DNA of 43,695 nucleotides from Chryseolinea sp. (GTDB lineage: Bacteria > Bacteroidota > Bacteroidia > Cytophagales > Cyclobacteriaceae). The stretch is taken from the NCBI GenBank assembly GCA_025923195.1, contig JAICGJ010000021.1, forward strand, positions 1-43,695. Reading direction: 5' to 3'. A program made the translations under genes and the position numbers. Under the pieces are notes generated by a model that did not search any database, was not told the origin of the DNA, and was given only the letters and a program-made list of their open reading frames with translations. This document shows positions 36,180 through 43,695 of this stretch, in pieces (the first letter of the stretch is position 1; every line of letters begins with the position of its first letter).

Positions 36180-37142
36180 ATGATGAAAAAGACATTCGTA
36201 TGCGTTGCAGCTTTTTTTGTGATAACCCTTGTCAGCACCGGTCAATCCCCTGAACGATTCAAAGTGGTCGGTTACTACTCTTTGAATGCTGCTATGTCGG
36301 ATGTAGACAAATCGGTTCTCAAGCGCCTCACGCATGTGAATTTGTGGTTCCTCAATCCTGACTCTGTAGGCAATTTTACGCGTGACCTTTCCGGTCTTAC
36401 GCGGTTTGTTGCAGCTGCGCATAGTAGAGATATAAAAGTTCTGTTCTCCATTGGCGGTGGAAGCAAGCAACCTCAGTATCATTACTTGTTGAAAGATGAC
36501 AAGCGGCCCATGCTTGTGCAAAATCTGGTCAACGAGGTCATAAAGTATGGCACGGACGGAATTGACGTCGACCTCGAAGGAAGCAACATCGATGAGTACT
36601 ATGAAAAATTTGTGGTAGAACTCGCCACCGCTCTGCGAAAACACGGCAAGTTGATCACGGCGGCGATCGCTATCTACTACAAGGACCAATTCACAGATAC
36701 GGCATTGGCCCAATATGATTTCGTGAACGTAATGAGCTACGACAGGACCGGACCCTGGCGTCCCGAGAAACCAGGGCAGCACGCTGCGTATGAGCATGCC
36801 GTTGAGGACCTTGAATACTTTGGATCAGTGCGGAAAATTCCAAAGGAAAAAATGACGCTGGGGGTACCTTTTTATGGCTATGGATACGGTCCAGAACTAA
36901 CATCACCTGCAATAAGCATGAGCTATGGCAAGATTGTACAGACTTTTCAGGGAGCGGAATCTGCAGATCAATGGAACATGCCTGATGGAAAAATTATCTA
37001 TTACAATGGACAACCTACCATGGAGAAGAAAACCTTGCTTGCAAAAGAAAAGGCTTCAGGTATAATGATATGGCAGGTATTGGGTGATGCCAGTGGTTCG
37101 AAATCCTTGCTAAGAACCATCAAACGGGTCGGAAAAAAATAA
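36180..37142 (+). CDS. Secreted glycoside hydrolase family 18 enzyme
   Basis: 320 residues from the ATG at 36180 (a second ATG follows directly). The open frame extends back to 35991, inside the acetyltransferase gene; the later start supplies a signal peptide (MMKKTFVCVAAFFVITLVSTGQ). The GH18 barrel is clear: VVGYYSLNAAM, HVNLWFLNPD, VLFSIGGGS, and the catalytic DGIDVDLE motif with Asp126, Asp129, Asp131 and the acid Glu133, then NVMSYDRTGPW, LGVPFYGYGYG and a final IMIWQVLGDASG. It should cleave chitin or other N-acetylglucosamine-containing glycans by substrate-assisted catalysis. It is the last gene of the plus-strand run, 17 bases after the previous gene. Confidence 0.9.
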   Translation: MMKKTFVCVAAFFVITLVSTGQSPERFKVVGYYSLNAAMSDVDKSVLKRLTHVNLWFLNPDSVGNFTRDLSGLTRFVAAAHSRDIKVLFSIGGGSKQPQYHYLLKDDKRPMLVQNLVNEVIKYGTDGIDVDLEGSNIDEYYEKFVVELATALRKHGKLITAAIAIYYKDQFTDTALAQYDFVNVMSYDRTGPWRPEKPGQHAAYEHAVEDLEYFGSVRKIPKEKMTLGVPFYGYGYGPELTSPAISMSYGKIVQTFQGAESADQWNMPDGKIIYYNGQPTMEKKTLLAKEKASGIMIWQVLGDASGSKSLLRTIKRVGKK

Positions 37143-37349
37143 TCCTTTTCTAGACCCTGCAATCGCGGATCTCCTTTACTCTTCTGGGTTTTACAACGCG
37201 TCTGAAGGTCTATGTCTGTGGATCTGGACATGTAACGACGTCTGGAAATCTTTTTAGTACAGAAAAAAAATCGGAGCGTCATCAGTCTTTTTTGTCGTTA
37301 CTAAATGCGTAGATTCACGACACTAACCTGGAGTCTAATCCCGCTGGAA

Positions 37350-38759
37350 ATGGCAGAAACCGTTAACAACAGAAAGGTGTATTCCCTGATAGAGGTAACC
37401 TTAAGTATTCAGAAAACAATAGCCGACCGTTACAAGAGTTCATTTTGGGTAAAAGCGGAAATGAACAAACTCAATTATTATTCGCATTCAGGACATTGCT
37501 ATCCTGAGCTTGTTGAGAAAAGCAATGGAAAGGTTATCGCACAGCTAAAAGCGAATCTGTGGAAAAGTGATTTTGAACGGATCAACTATCATTTCCTGAA
37601 GGTTTTGAAGGAACCTTTGAAGGACGGTATAAAAATTCTTTTTTGTGCCACAATAAGCTTTGATCCTGCGCATGGCCTGAGCCTTCGTATCCTCGACATT
37701 GATCCCAGCTTTTCGCTTGGCGAGCTGGAAAAGGAAAAGCTCGAGACAGTTGAAAGACTAAGAATGGAGGGAATATTCACTTCAAATAAAGCGCTAAAAC
37801 TACCGCTCCTTCCTAAACGAATCGCTGTCATATCAGTGGAGACCAGCAAGGGATACTCCGATTTTCTTAAGATAATAGAAGACAATCCCTGGGGGTACCG
37901 TTTCTTTAAATTTCTCTTCCCGTCCCTGCTTCAAGGCGACAGGTCTGTAGAATCGATTTGCAGTCAACTGAAACAAGTCAGGAAAGTCAAGAAACATTTC
38001 GATGTGGTTGCAATCATCAGGGGAGGTGGAGGAGATGTAGGACTGTCGTCGTACAATAATTACAGACTTGCGAAGGAGATAGCGCTGTTCCCCATTCCGG
38101 TTCTCACAGGGATCGGTCACTCTACAAATGAGACGGTTGTGGAAATGGTATCGTATAAAAACGCAATAACACCTACCGAGCTTGCTGACTTTTTAGTTCA
38201 GAAATTTCACGATTTTGCAGAACCGGTGCGGAGGGCTGAGCGAAGCATCGCGGATCGGTCCCTGAGGATAATCGCTGACGAAAGGAATAGATTTAATAAT
38301 GTTGTCAAATATTTCCGGTCAGCAACAAGGGAGAGGTTGGGTAATAGCAGCTCGGAAATCAGAAGGTGTTCCGATTCGCTTTCGCAACATTCAAAATTTT
38401 TGCTCAAGGGAAAAACGGAGTTATTATTGTGGAGCATTAAGAATCTTGCAAGGACCGTGGGATCGTCGATGTATAAAGAGAATCAACAGTTTGAAAGCCT
38501 GGTTGAAGAAACGAGAAACGTCGTGCAAAAGTATGTGGATAGCGAACAAGATGCTCTGGAGCGGTTGGAAAAGCATGTGACTATGTTGGATCCCGTTAAT
38601 ATACTGAAGCGGGGATTTTCAATTACATTGTTCAACGGAAAGGCATTGAAAAGTTATGCCGAAGTAACAGCAGGCGATACGATCACAACGGTGTTGGTGG
38701 ACGGCAAGATAAATAGCGAAGTAGGTCCTTTCGACAAACCTAAGTTAAATAATGAATGA
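37350..38759 (+). CDS. xseA: Exodeoxyribonuclease VII large subunit
   Basis: 469 residues from the ATG at 37350; the frame is open to 37305, but MAETVNNRKVYSLIEVTLSIQ is the natural start. An OB-fold begins with VKAEMNKLNYYSHSGHCY. The catalytic core shows KLPLLPKRIAVISVETSKGYSDF, VVAIIRGGGGDVGLSSYNNY (Arg224) and PVLTGIGHSTNETVVEMV (His257). A long coiled coil follows, then the C-terminal NILKRGFSITL segment. ExoVII degrades single-stranded DNA from both ends together with XseB. The stop overlaps the start of xseB by 8 bases, which supports translational coupling. Confidence 0.92.
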   Translation: MAETVNNRKVYSLIEVTLSIQKTIADRYKSSFWVKAEMNKLNYYSHSGHCYPELVEKSNGKVIAQLKANLWKSDFERINYHFLKVLKEPLKDGIKILFCATISFDPAHGLSLRILDIDPSFSLGELEKEKLETVERLRMEGIFTSNKALKLPLLPKRIAVISVETSKGYSDFLKIIEDNPWGYRFFKFLFPSLLQGDRSVESICSQLKQVRKVKKHFDVVAIIRGGGGDVGLSSYNNYRLAKEIALFPIPVLTGIGHSTNETVVEMVSYKNAITPTELADFLVQKFHDFAEPVRRAERSIADRSLRIIADERNRFNNVVKYFRSATRERLGNSSSEIRRCSDSLSQHSKFLLKGKTELLLWSIKNLARTVGSSMYKENQQFESLVEETRNVVQKYVDSEQDALERLEKHVTMLDPVNILKRGFSITLFNGKALKSYAEVTAGDTITTVLVDGKINSEVGPFDKPKLNNE

Positions 38760-38958
38760 TTCGATAAATTATACAGAAGCCTTTGATGAACTACAGCGGA
38801 TTGTTTCTGAGATCGAGAATGGAGAGATATCCGTGGATGAGTTGTCCGAAAAAGTGAAACGTGCCACACAACTAATAAAAATCTGTAAACTGAAATTGAC
38901 GTCAACCGAGGAGGACGTCAATAAAATACTAAAGGATCTCGAACGTCCAGCAGAGTGA
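38752..38958 (+). CDS. xseB: Exodeoxyribonuclease VII small subunit
   Basis: 68 residues, the usual size for XseB. The pattern YTEAFDELQRIVSEIENGEISVDELSEKVKRATQLIKICK is characteristic: two helices that wrap around the XseA coiled coil. It overlaps xseA by 8 bases. A run of acidic and basic residues at the C-terminus (EDVNKILKDLE) is typical. Confidence 0.92.
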   Translation: MNDSINYTEAFDELQRIVSEIENGEISVDELSEKVKRATQLIKICKLKLTSTEEDVNKILKDLERPAE

Positions 38959-39267
38959 TGTACTGCACATCTGCAAACGAATATTTAGAATTTTGGCAGC
39001 TGTTTTTCGGGTAACGGCTTCACCCCCTCGTATAATGGCTCAGCCCAAATTTACTACAGGACTGCTACCACGCCCTCATCGAAGTTGTGATCATAAAATC
39101 GGCGAATTCGTTAATTATCTTGCTTAAAAGGTACATAGACAAAGTTCACAGTCACTGAATTCTACCATTAAAATTTCCTATTGTTGTCTCAAAGGCTCCA
39201 TACGTGAGAGATAGAAAATAGAGCCTTTTGGACAGGTTATTTGCGATTTTTGTAGCAAATTCCGTTG
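38959..39267. other. Intergenic region upstream of TPR histidine kinase
   Basis: About 309 bases without a credible gene. The only clear structure is an 8-base inverted repeat, AAAGGCTC at 39191-39198 and GAGCCTTT at 39221-39228, about 40 bases before the kinase start. It could be a leader hairpin or the end of the xse transcript. The rest shows nothing I recognise. Confidence 0.45.
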
Positions 39268-41268
39268 ATGTTTATTTCCGTGAAGTTGTTGTTGATCTCC
39301 ATTCTTATTCTTGCCACTAACCTTGTGGCTATTGGAAGCCCAGTCGTCGATCCAGAAGTTGCGTGGTACGAAGGATTTTTCGAGGACAAGCAGCAGAAAC
39401 CCCTGGAAGAGGGCCTCAAAAACCTGACATCCAGACTCAACCACGCTACAACGACGCAGGACTTTGCGCAGAAAGCCAAGATATTAAAGGAATTGGCACT
39501 GACCCACCTTACAAGAACAAACGACTACGAGATTGCCATGGATTATTTGATCCAGTGCCTGGCGATCGAGGATTCCCTGAATTTGGAGCTACAACGGATA
39601 TTTACGTTTGTGGCAATGGCACATGTATTTGAAGAAGTAAGCAATTTCAATAAGAGTGAACAATTGTTGGAACAAGCGTTGAATTTTAATGCCACGATTA
39701 AGAATCCATATGTTGAAGTACTGATCTTGAATGAACTAGGTCAGATCAAGGCCTCGATGGGTAAAATGCTGGAGGCATCCCTAAACTACGAAACCGTGCT
39801 TAAGTATAAGGATTTGATTGACAATCCAAAAGCAGAAGCTAAGGCTTTATTCAACATTGCGCACATTTACAGTACGCAAGGAATCTATAACCGTGCATTG
39901 CAGACCCACCGCCGCGCACTTCAAATACGACGGGCTATCAACGATAAGTCGAAAGAAGCCCTTTCACTCAACGATATCGGTGAGTTATATCGCCGGATGA
40001 AAAACGATGGCAAAGCAATGGCAAATCACAGGCTGGCATTGAAGATTCGTCAAATGCTGGACGATAAAAGAGGAATGAGTGAATCGTATAACAATATCGG
40101 CACGTTGTACTACCAGCAAAAAAAATACAACTTAGCCATTACCAACCTTACGGCTGGGTTGCAGGCTGCCCTTGAATCGCAGACGTTGGAACAACAGCAG
40201 AAGAGCTATGATTATTTAAGTTTCTGTCATAAGGAGCTCGGCGAATATGAGGAAGCCCTGAACAGAAGAGAGCAATGCGTAGTAGTGAGCGATTTTATCG
40301 AAAACCAAAAAAATGATCAACGGCTGCTGGAATCACAAAACAGGTATGTCATCGACACCAAGGAATCAAAAATTGAAACGCTCGAGGCAGAGCGGCAAAA
40401 AAGGGATGAGCAATTGAGCCGTCAGAAAAACCTGAGAAACTTTCTCATCAGCGTCATTGCCCTCGCTATCATAATAGTAGGATTGATCTTGAATCTATAT
40501 AAGGTCAAACAGCGGTCGAATGCCGACTTACAAGTAATAAATGAAAAAGTTAAACAGCAAAATTTACAGCTCCAGGCACTGAATGCCACAAAAGACAAGT
40601 TCTTTTCTATTATCGGGCACGACCTGAAAGGCCCGCTGAACTCGCTTACTTCCTTTTCAGGATTGCTGATCAATCATGTGGACAGCCTGAGTCGTGAAGA
40701 AATACAAATGCTGGCAAAGGATTTCGATAAGTCCTTAAAGAACTTATATGCGCTGCTCAACAATCTGCTGGAATGGTCCAGATCACAAACCGGAAATATT
40801 GAATTTAACCCGGAGACATTTGATATCACATCGCTCTTGCGAGAGAATAAGGAGTTGTTATGTAACCAGGCGCACAACAAGAAGATTGGATTTCTCGATG
40901 ACCTGAATGGCAGGGTAGCAGTTCGGGCACATCGGCACTCCTTGAATACGGTCGTGCGAAACCTCGTTTCTAACTCCATAAAATTTACGCCCGAAGGAGG
41001 CTTAATAAAATTAGGACTAACGCGAAAACATGACCATGTGTTGGTTTCAGTTGCTGATACTGGTGTAGGCATGAGCCAGGATGTAATCACCAAGTTGTTC
41101 CGGATTGATGCCAAGCATACCACGAAAGGTACAGCTGACGAAAAGGGGACAGGACTGGGCCTGATACTTTGCAAGGATTTCGTAGAGAAGAATGGCGGGG
41201 AACTTTGGGTAGAAAGCGAAGAAGGCAAAGGATCTGTCTTTTATTTTACGGTACCGCTCGCACAGTGA
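39268..41268 (+). CDS. TPR-containing sensor histidine kinase
   Basis: 666 residues from the ATG at 39268 (a TTG lies one codon upstream). Signal peptide MFISVKLLLISILILATNLVAIG; TPR repeats over about 60-350 (for example ALFNIAHIYSTQGIYNRALQTHRRAL and SYNNIGTLYYQQKKYNLAITN); a coiled coil; a transmembrane helix at about 391-411 (NFLISVIALAIIIVGLILNLY); HisKA with His451 (FFSIIGHDLKGPLNSL); and a complete HATPase domain with the N box (NLVSNSIKFTPEG), G1 (VADTGVGM) and G2 (KGTGLGLILCKDF). This is a full kinase with periplasmic TPRs. No response regulator gene is adjacent. It resembles the gene at 22517 in plan but retains the ATPase. Confidence 0.9.
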   Translation: MFISVKLLLISILILATNLVAIGSPVVDPEVAWYEGFFEDKQQKPLEEGLKNLTSRLNHATTTQDFAQKAKILKELALTHLTRTNDYEIAMDYLIQCLAIEDSLNLELQRIFTFVAMAHVFEEVSNFNKSEQLLEQALNFNATIKNPYVEVLILNELGQIKASMGKMLEASLNYETVLKYKDLIDNPKAEAKALFNIAHIYSTQGIYNRALQTHRRALQIRRAINDKSKEALSLNDIGELYRRMKNDGKAMANHRLALKIRQMLDDKRGMSESYNNIGTLYYQQKKYNLAITNLTAGLQAALESQTLEQQQKSYDYLSFCHKELGEYEEALNRREQCVVVSDFIENQKNDQRLLESQNRYVIDTKESKIETLEAERQKRDEQLSRQKNLRNFLISVIALAIIIVGLILNLYKVKQRSNADLQVINEKVKQQNLQLQALNATKDKFFSIIGHDLKGPLNSLTSFSGLLINHVDSLSREEIQMLAKDFDKSLKNLYALLNNLLEWSRSQTGNIEFNPETFDITSLLRENKELLCNQAHNKKIGFLDDLNGRVAVRAHRHSLNTVVRNLVSNSIKFTPEGGLIKLGLTRKHDHVLVSVADTGVGMSQDVITKLFRIDAKHTTKGTADEKGTGLGLILCKDFVEKNGGELWVESEEGKGSVFYFTVPLAQ

Positions 41269-41329
41269 TTTTCAGCGATTAACATCCCCATCAAATACGA
41301 AATAAGCATCGCGCTGCGTTTATTGAAAA

Positions 41330-42001
41330 ATGAAATTGCTTTTTGCCCTAAGCTTTTTGTTCCTCACCGGATGCTCATCCATTTTCCGCCCCTATCCCTG
41401 TGGCCCTGTTCTGGATCAGGAGGGTGTGCAGATCTTCAAAAGGCAAAATGAATTCCTCGGCCTGAAGGAAGGCGTTGTCTTTGCTGACTTGGGCGCCTCC
41501 AGCGGGTATTATGACGCGGCTATGGCAGTATTTCTAGATGGTGTAACCTTCTATCTCAATGACATTGATCGTCATTGCCTAAATGAAAAAAATCTTAGCA
41601 GGGTTCTTCGCCACTATTCGAAAATCAAAGGTCGCCCAATACAGGAGTCAAACACGTTTCATTATGTCATCGGAACACCAACGCGTACGAGACTGCCTGA
41701 AAATACTTTTGACGTCATCTTTACCAATGCAACCATGCATGTGATTGATTATCCTGATTCAATTCTTGCAGACCTGCATAGGAATCTTAAGGCAGGAGGA
41801 AACTTGTATGTCCGAGATGAATTCGTCTACAACGATGAAATTAAGAAATGCGGATCAAAAAAATGTGGACATCAGCTACTTCAATATGATCCATTCGTAA
41901 AACTGATGATCCGCAATGGGTTTGAACTTGATGGAGAAAGCCATGAATTCGGTCATCCAATCTATAAATTTTCGAAAGTAAATCTACAGACTTCGGAATA
42001 G
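41330..42001 (+). CDS. Class I methyltransferase with a lipoprotein signal
   Basis: 223 residues. The N-terminus MKLLFALSFLFLTGCSS is a textbook lipoprotein signal with Cys15 as the lipid site. The rest is a Rossmann-type methyltransferase: motif I VVFADLGASSGYY (about 49-61), an acidic end of strand 2 near Asp80 (FYLNDID), FDVIFTNATMHVIDYP and LHRNLKAGGNLYVRDEF. It contains the paired cysteine motif KCGSKKCG. An anchored, periplasm-facing methyltransferase would lack its usual S-adenosylmethionine supply, so either SAM reaches it or it has another role. Function unknown. No second start that would remove the signal and keep motif I is obvious. Confidence 0.75.
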   Translation: MKLLFALSFLFLTGCSSIFRPYPCGPVLDQEGVQIFKRQNEFLGLKEGVVFADLGASSGYYDAAMAVFLDGVTFYLNDIDRHCLNEKNLSRVLRHYSKIKGRPIQESNTFHYVIGTPTRTRLPENTFDVIFTNATMHVIDYPDSILADLHRNLKAGGNLYVRDEFVYNDEIKKCGSKKCGHQLLQYDPFVKLMIRNGFELDGESHEFGHPIYKFSKVNLQTSE

Positions 42002-42002
42002 T

Positions 42003-42839
42003 TTATGTGTTTTGAAAGACCCGGATGTAATCCACTACCATCCTCTGCGGAAATGTTGTCGAGGCGTCTGGATTCCCAGGCCAATTGCCTCCAACAGCAA
42101 CGTTGAAAATAAAATAGAATTTATTTTGAAATTCACTTAGCTCCGCCGGAGTTGTATCCATAACATAGTATTGCACATCGTCTAAGTACCATTGGATTGA
42201 CGTTGGGGTCCAGGTAATGGAGTAGACATGAAATTCATCGGCAAAAATTTTATTGTTACTTAAAGAAGTTTTGCCTCCATGGTAGGTATGGTGGCCAGCG
42301 CTGTCCCAATGCGCAGTTCCGTGAACAGTATTGTCCTTTCCTGTTCCACCAATCATTTCCATAATATCGATCTCACCACATGCAGGCCAATCGACAGTGC
42401 TGATGTTATTCCCCAGCATCCAAAGTGCTGGCCAAATTCCCTGCCCCTTCGGAAGGAGCGCACGAATATCAATCCGACCATATTGAAATTCCCGTTTGCC
42501 CTGCGTAATGATGCGCGAAGAGGTATAATTCTTTCCCTCTTTGTCTTCCTTTTTGGCGGTGATGATCAAATGTCCATCGTAGACAGACGTATTTTCGGGC
42601 TGATAATATTCTAACTCATTATTGCCCCATCCATGACCACCGATCTCGTGTTTCCAGTCCGATAAATTAAGTTGGTCACCGTCAAATTCATCTTGCCATA
42701 CCAGATTCATCCCCGGATATTGAGTGGGAGTGGTATATCCGCCGGATGGAATTTCAAACTCGTTGTCATGTAATTCGTTTCCTTGTTTGCAACTTGAGTC
42801 CACGATCATTAATGAAACCAAAAAAAATATCTTTTTCAT
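42003..42839 (-). CDS. Glycoside hydrolase family 16 lipoprotein (laminarinase-like)
   Basis: 278 residues, with a lipoprotein signal (MKKIFFLVSLMIVDSSC, lipid on Cys17). The catalytic domain shows LVWQDEFDGDQLNLSDW, the LPKGQGIWPALWMLG strand and the GH16 active-site motif GEIDIMEMIG with nucleophile Glu156, Asp158 and acid/base Glu161, then VHGTAHW and FHVYSITWTPTSIQWYLDD. It ends VVDYIRVFQ, the usual GH16 end. The extra residue in EIDIME is the beta-bulge form of beta-1,3(4)-glucanases and laminarinases. It should cleave beta-1,3-glucan at the outer surface. It converges with the methyltransferase gene, separated by one base. Confidence 0.92.
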   Translation of the reverse strand: MKKIFFLVSLMIVDSSCKQGNELHDNEFEIPSGGYTTPTQYPGMNLVWQDEFDGDQLNLSDWKHEIGGHGWGNNELEYYQPENTSVYDGHLIITAKKEDKEGKNYTSSRIITQGKREFQYGRIDIRALLPKGQGIWPALWMLGNNISTVDWPACGEIDIMEMIGGTGKDNTVHGTAHWDSAGHHTYHGGKTSLSNNKIFADEFHVYSITWTPTSIQWYLDDVQYYVMDTTPAELSEFQNKFYFIFNVAVGGNWPGNPDASTTFPQRMVVDYIRVFQNT

Positions 42840-42988
42840 TGTTGTAAAGTTTGAATTCGAAAAGGTACGAACTTAATAATACTACATCCAGAGAAAGACC
42901 AGAGGCGTCTGAAATATTTTTTTGAGAAAAATATGCAAGCACGACACCTCACCTTTCTCTGCGCGTGCCTGCCGACTGCGTGCGCTAA

Positions 42989-43074
42989 AGCCGTAGCAGC
43001 CCATTCATTTCTGCTGTCAAGTGGCTCATTCAAAGCGCAAGACTTCATTCCGTGCCGGCGCGCTGGCCCGAGCC
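42989..43074 (+). repeat. Dispersed direct repeat, copy A
   Basis: About 86 bases, repeated at 43611-43695. A core of 38 bases (43025-43062) is identical in both copies; the rest differs by scattered substitutions and small indels. It is GC-rich compared with the surrounding DNA. Confidence 0.85.
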
Positions 43075-43131
43075 AAATGCGGGGGTGGCCGGGCATGTGG
43101 GGGGAAGCATATTTGGCTCTTGACTTTTTTG

Positions 43132-43159
43132 GTTCTTTTTGTGTCAAGACAAAAAGAAC
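43132..43159 (+). repeat. Perfect 11-base inverted repeat (hairpin)
   Basis: GTTCTTTTTGT (43132-43142) and ACAAAAAGAAC (43149-43159) pair perfectly around GTCAAG. An alternative pairing, TCTTGAC (43119-43125) with GTCAAGA (43143-43149), competes with it. It lies 58 bases after direct repeat copy A and may belong to the same element. Confidence 0.8.
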
Positions 43160-43378
43160 ATAAATGTTAATGCGGCGCATGCAGTATCCTGGTGCAAGTG
43201 GCTGTCCTTCAAAGTTACCACCAACCAAAACATGACCTTCTTATTGGGATACTCTGCGGTAAAATCCTGTTTCACGCGATGGGCGCGAAGGAGTAACGCA
43301 AAGAGCACAAACGTTCTTAAAATTAGCATGACGATTTTAAATTAGAGATCGAAAGCACACTGCCAACTCAGAAGTTCG

Positions 43379-43407
43379 CACACCTAAACACTTAAACACC
43401 CACACTC
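43379..43407 (-). repeat. Solitary 8-mer array related to element 2
   Basis: On the minus strand it contains the units GTGTTTAA and GTGTTTAG flanked by degenerate ones, the same unit family and the same orientation as the right array of element 2. No four-helix gene lies beside it. Confidence 0.75.
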
Positions 43408-43466
43408 AATGTCGTTTAGTACGCAATACATTTTAAAAATTGCATTTTAATTTGGAAGCATTTTTT

Positions 43467-43573
43467 ACCGCAGAGAAAAAAATACAGAGATAAATGCCCA
43501 GAGGGCCGCAGAGAGAGAGAGAGAGAGAAATTAATAAAGACTCTGCGTATTTCTCGGCGTAATTTTCTCGGGT
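43467..43573. repeat. Gene-less inverted pair of CGCAGAG-type arrays
   Basis: The left arm (43467-43513; starts ACCGCAGAGAAA) and right arm (43540-43573; ACTCTGCGTATTTCTC on the plus strand) are imperfect inverted copies built of short units like CGCAGAGAAATA. A (GA)9 microsatellite at 43511-43528 lies between them, with no reading frame. Confidence 0.6.
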
Positions 43574-43610
43574 ATACTCTCTTATATAACTATATAACTA
43601 CTCTACATTG

Positions 43611-43695
43611 AGCCGCTGAGAGCCATTCAATTCTGCTGCAAGTGACTCATTCAAAGCGCAAGACTTCATTCCGTGCCGGCGCGATGGCCCGAGCC
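43611..43695 (+). repeat. Dispersed direct repeat, copy B (cut by window end)
   Basis: Second copy of the element at 42989-43074, sharing the 38-base identical core (43646-43683). It runs into the end of the window, so its full length and any following hairpin cannot be seen. Confidence 0.85.

Larger units (their letters stand above)
42840..43695. other. Gene-free repeat-rich region
   Basis: About 856 bases with no credible coding gene. It holds the two copies of an 86-base direct repeat, a perfect 11-base hairpin, a solitary 8-mer array like that of element 2, an inverted CGCAGAG-type pair around a GA microsatellite, and a short TATATAACTA-type stretch at 43582-43605. See the separate entries. 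Confidence 0.75.

Noticed and set aside
36042-36797. 251-codon minus-strand frame across the acetyltransferase/GH18 boundary
   Set aside because: It is antisense to two genes with catalytic motifs and shows no protein family features.
40674-41228. 184-codon minus-strand frame inside the TPR kinase
   Set aside because: It is antisense to the HisKA/HATPase domains; its Ser/Arg-rich composition is typical of a shadow frame.
42836-43228. 130-codon minus-strand reading frame over the right-end repeats
   Set aside because: It is read through direct repeat copy A and the hairpin, has no domain pattern, and part of its reading recurs wherever the repeat occurs. It is best seen as repeat DNA, not a gene.

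Overview
The window reads as chromosomal DNA of a gliding-type member of the Bacteroidota, most likely order Cytophagales. This rests on PorP/SprF-like proteins next to giant proteins with type B C-terminal sorting domains of the type IX secretion system (T9SS), a two-gene methionine synthase, MacB/FtsX-like permeases ending in an NPSKSLR tail, TPR-fused histidine kinases, and weak Shine-Dalgarno sequences. The species is inferred, not shown.

Layout. (1) 1-2406: the end of gyrB, then ppk1 (polyphosphate kinase). (2) 2449-14556, minus strand: a four-gene T9SS surface-protein cluster. In transcription order it is a PorP/SprF protein with a SPOR-like tail, a 1077-residue FG-GAP/PKD protein, a 2123-residue FG-GAP/SprB-repeat protein, and a second PorP/SprF protein. 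(3) 14794-16481: an outer-membrane beta-barrel and a Ppx/GppA phosphatase. (4) 16783-22477: a SAM-I riboswitch followed by methionine synthase split into two genes (metH-N, metH-C) and metF. Each of the two junctions in this operon holds a small four-helix-bundle (23S-rRNA intervening-protein-like) gene. Each small gene is framed by inverted arrays of very short tandem units: 7-mers around the first, 8-mers around the second. (5) 22517-26604: a TPR sensor with only the phospho-acceptor half of a histidine kinase, and a MacB-type permease. (6) 26762-37142: a carbohydrate region. dgoD and a GH26 mannanase are on the minus strand. A plus-strand run encodes a Tat-exported PLP enzyme, a CBM9-like protein, a sorbosone-dehydrogenase/cytochrome c lipoprotein, a Tat-exported RidA, an exported amidohydrolase, an HGSNAT-like membrane acetyltransferase and a GH18 enzyme. 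(7) 37350-38958: xseA-xseB. (8) 39268-42839: a complete TPR histidine kinase, a lipoprotein-like methyltransferase and a GH16 glucanase lipoprotein. (9) 42840-43695: gene-free DNA packed with dispersed repeats.

How the parts fit. The methionine operon should be switched off by S-adenosylmethionine through the riboswitch and a hairpin that covers the metH-N start. The T9SS cluster pairs cargo proteins with PorP/SprF partners. The plus-strand run at 29-37 kb looks like a periplasmic route for amino sugars or amino acids: GH18 releases N-acetylglucosamine-type sugars, the HGSNAT-like protein can acetylate glucosamine across the membrane, and an exported PLP lyase is paired with an exported RidA that could clear its reactive imine product.

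The two best candidates for something undescribed are the repeat-framed four-helix-bundle elements in the methionine operon, with related gene-less repeats at the right end, and the exported PLP-enzyme/RidA/amidohydrolase system.
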